Source of the DNA: an uncultured Clostridia bacterium
GTDB lineage: Bacteria > Bacillota > Clostridia > Christensenellales > Aristaeellaceae
Assembly: GCA_945877525.1 (NCBI GenBank)
Contig: CAMDVP010000169.1
Span: 1 to 6,702 of the forward strand
DNA: 6,702 bases
Reading direction: 5' to 3'
Below are positions 6,551 to 6,702 of this stretch, piece after piece; position 1 is the stretch's first letter, and each line of letters begins with the position of its first letter. Under the pieces are notes generated by a model, which worked only from the letters and a program-made list of their open reading frames with translations, was not told the DNA's origin and did no database searches. Position numbers and translations under genes: made by a program.

Positions 6551-6702
6551 GTGGTGCCAGAGGGCGCCAGGGGTTTCACCCCTGGACCCCACCAGGGGCG
6601 CTGCCCCTGAACCCTGCGAAGGGCCTTCGGCCCTCTCGACTCCCATGCGGGTATTTTGGAACCTGGGTTTTCCCCTTGCGGGGGTCACGGCGCGCGACAG
6701 GC
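6551..6702. repeat. GC-rich tandem hairpin repeat upstream of rbfA
   Basis: Two adjacent 25-bp units start at 6567 and 6592. Each is a perfect hairpin followed by GAACCC or GGACCC: CCAGGGGT/ACCCCTGG (6567-6585, 8 bp) and CAGGGGC/GCCCCTG (6593-6609, 7 bp). A third, more diverged unit has AGGGCC/GGCCCT (6620-6634) followed by CGACTCC. A further CCCC/GGGG pair is at 6672-6683. The stem sequences differ while pairing is kept, which points to selection on, or a mechanism that preserves, the hairpins. Similar CAGGGGC...GCCCCTG repeats are, from memory, common between genes of gut Clostridia. I see no gene, promoter or T-rich terminator tail here. The repeat runs to, or near, the window end. Confidence 0.65.

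Noticed and set aside
6535..6579. N-terminal extension of RbfA (MKPLAPSG...)
   Set aside because: The extension is encoded by repeat DNA and has no ribosome binding site. The internal ATG at 6534 has one and matches the family N-terminus.
6611..6702. tRNA or rRNA-like gene suggested by the hairpins
   Set aside because: No cloverleaf, T-loop consensus (GGTTCRANYCC) or CCA end can be drawn; the stems are simple tandem hairpins.

Overview
The window is a GC-rich bacterial fragment, most likely from an uncultured gut-type Clostridia lineage of the Bacillota (Oscillospirales/Christensenellales-like). This placement is inferred from three things: the clostridial style of the sugar ABC permeases, the rbfA-nrnA-truB-ribF gene order, and strong AGGAGG-type ribosome binding sites. 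No rRNA or marker phylogeny is available here. The first ten bases equal the end of the common Illumina adapter, so the left edge is probably an assembled contig end.

Region 1 (about 1-2480, plus strand) is the distal part of a carbohydrate ABC-importer operon. It holds the last codons of a MalF-type permease, then a complete MalG-type permease whose start overlaps the malF stop (TAATG), then a complete MsmX/UgpC-type ATPase. A strong 11-bp hairpin terminator follows. The solute-binding protein and most of malF would lie to the left. The MalG-like protein is long (377 aa). It has a charged N-terminal extension and an apparent extra pair of hydrophobic segments before the usual second membrane helix.

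Region 2 (about 2480-2892) separates two convergent operons and has no convincing gene. It contains an approximately 246-bp MITE-like element. Its AT-rich arms form an inverted repeat whose outermost 15 bp match perfectly, and its core is GC-rich and full of small hairpins. A second copy of one core hairpin lies just outside, followed on the minus strand by four T's, and may terminate the minus-strand operon.

Region 3 (2893-6534, minus strand) is a tightly packed operon read right to left: rbfA, nrnA, truB, ribF, and a BltD/PaiA-like GNAT acetyltransferase. Every junction overlaps or is only a few bases long, and ribosome binding sites lie inside the preceding gene or on its stop codon. This is the distal part of the classic nusA-infB translation/RNA cluster. 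The GNAT gene sits where rpsO is often found.

Region 4 (about 6550-6702) is a hairpin-rich repeat of at least two, perhaps three, tandem units of about 25 bp immediately upstream of rbfA. It separates rbfA from whatever precedes it, normally infB. Nothing in the window is a clear new defence or mobile system. The most noteworthy items are the two structured intergenic repeats, the MalG insertion and the adapter remnant.
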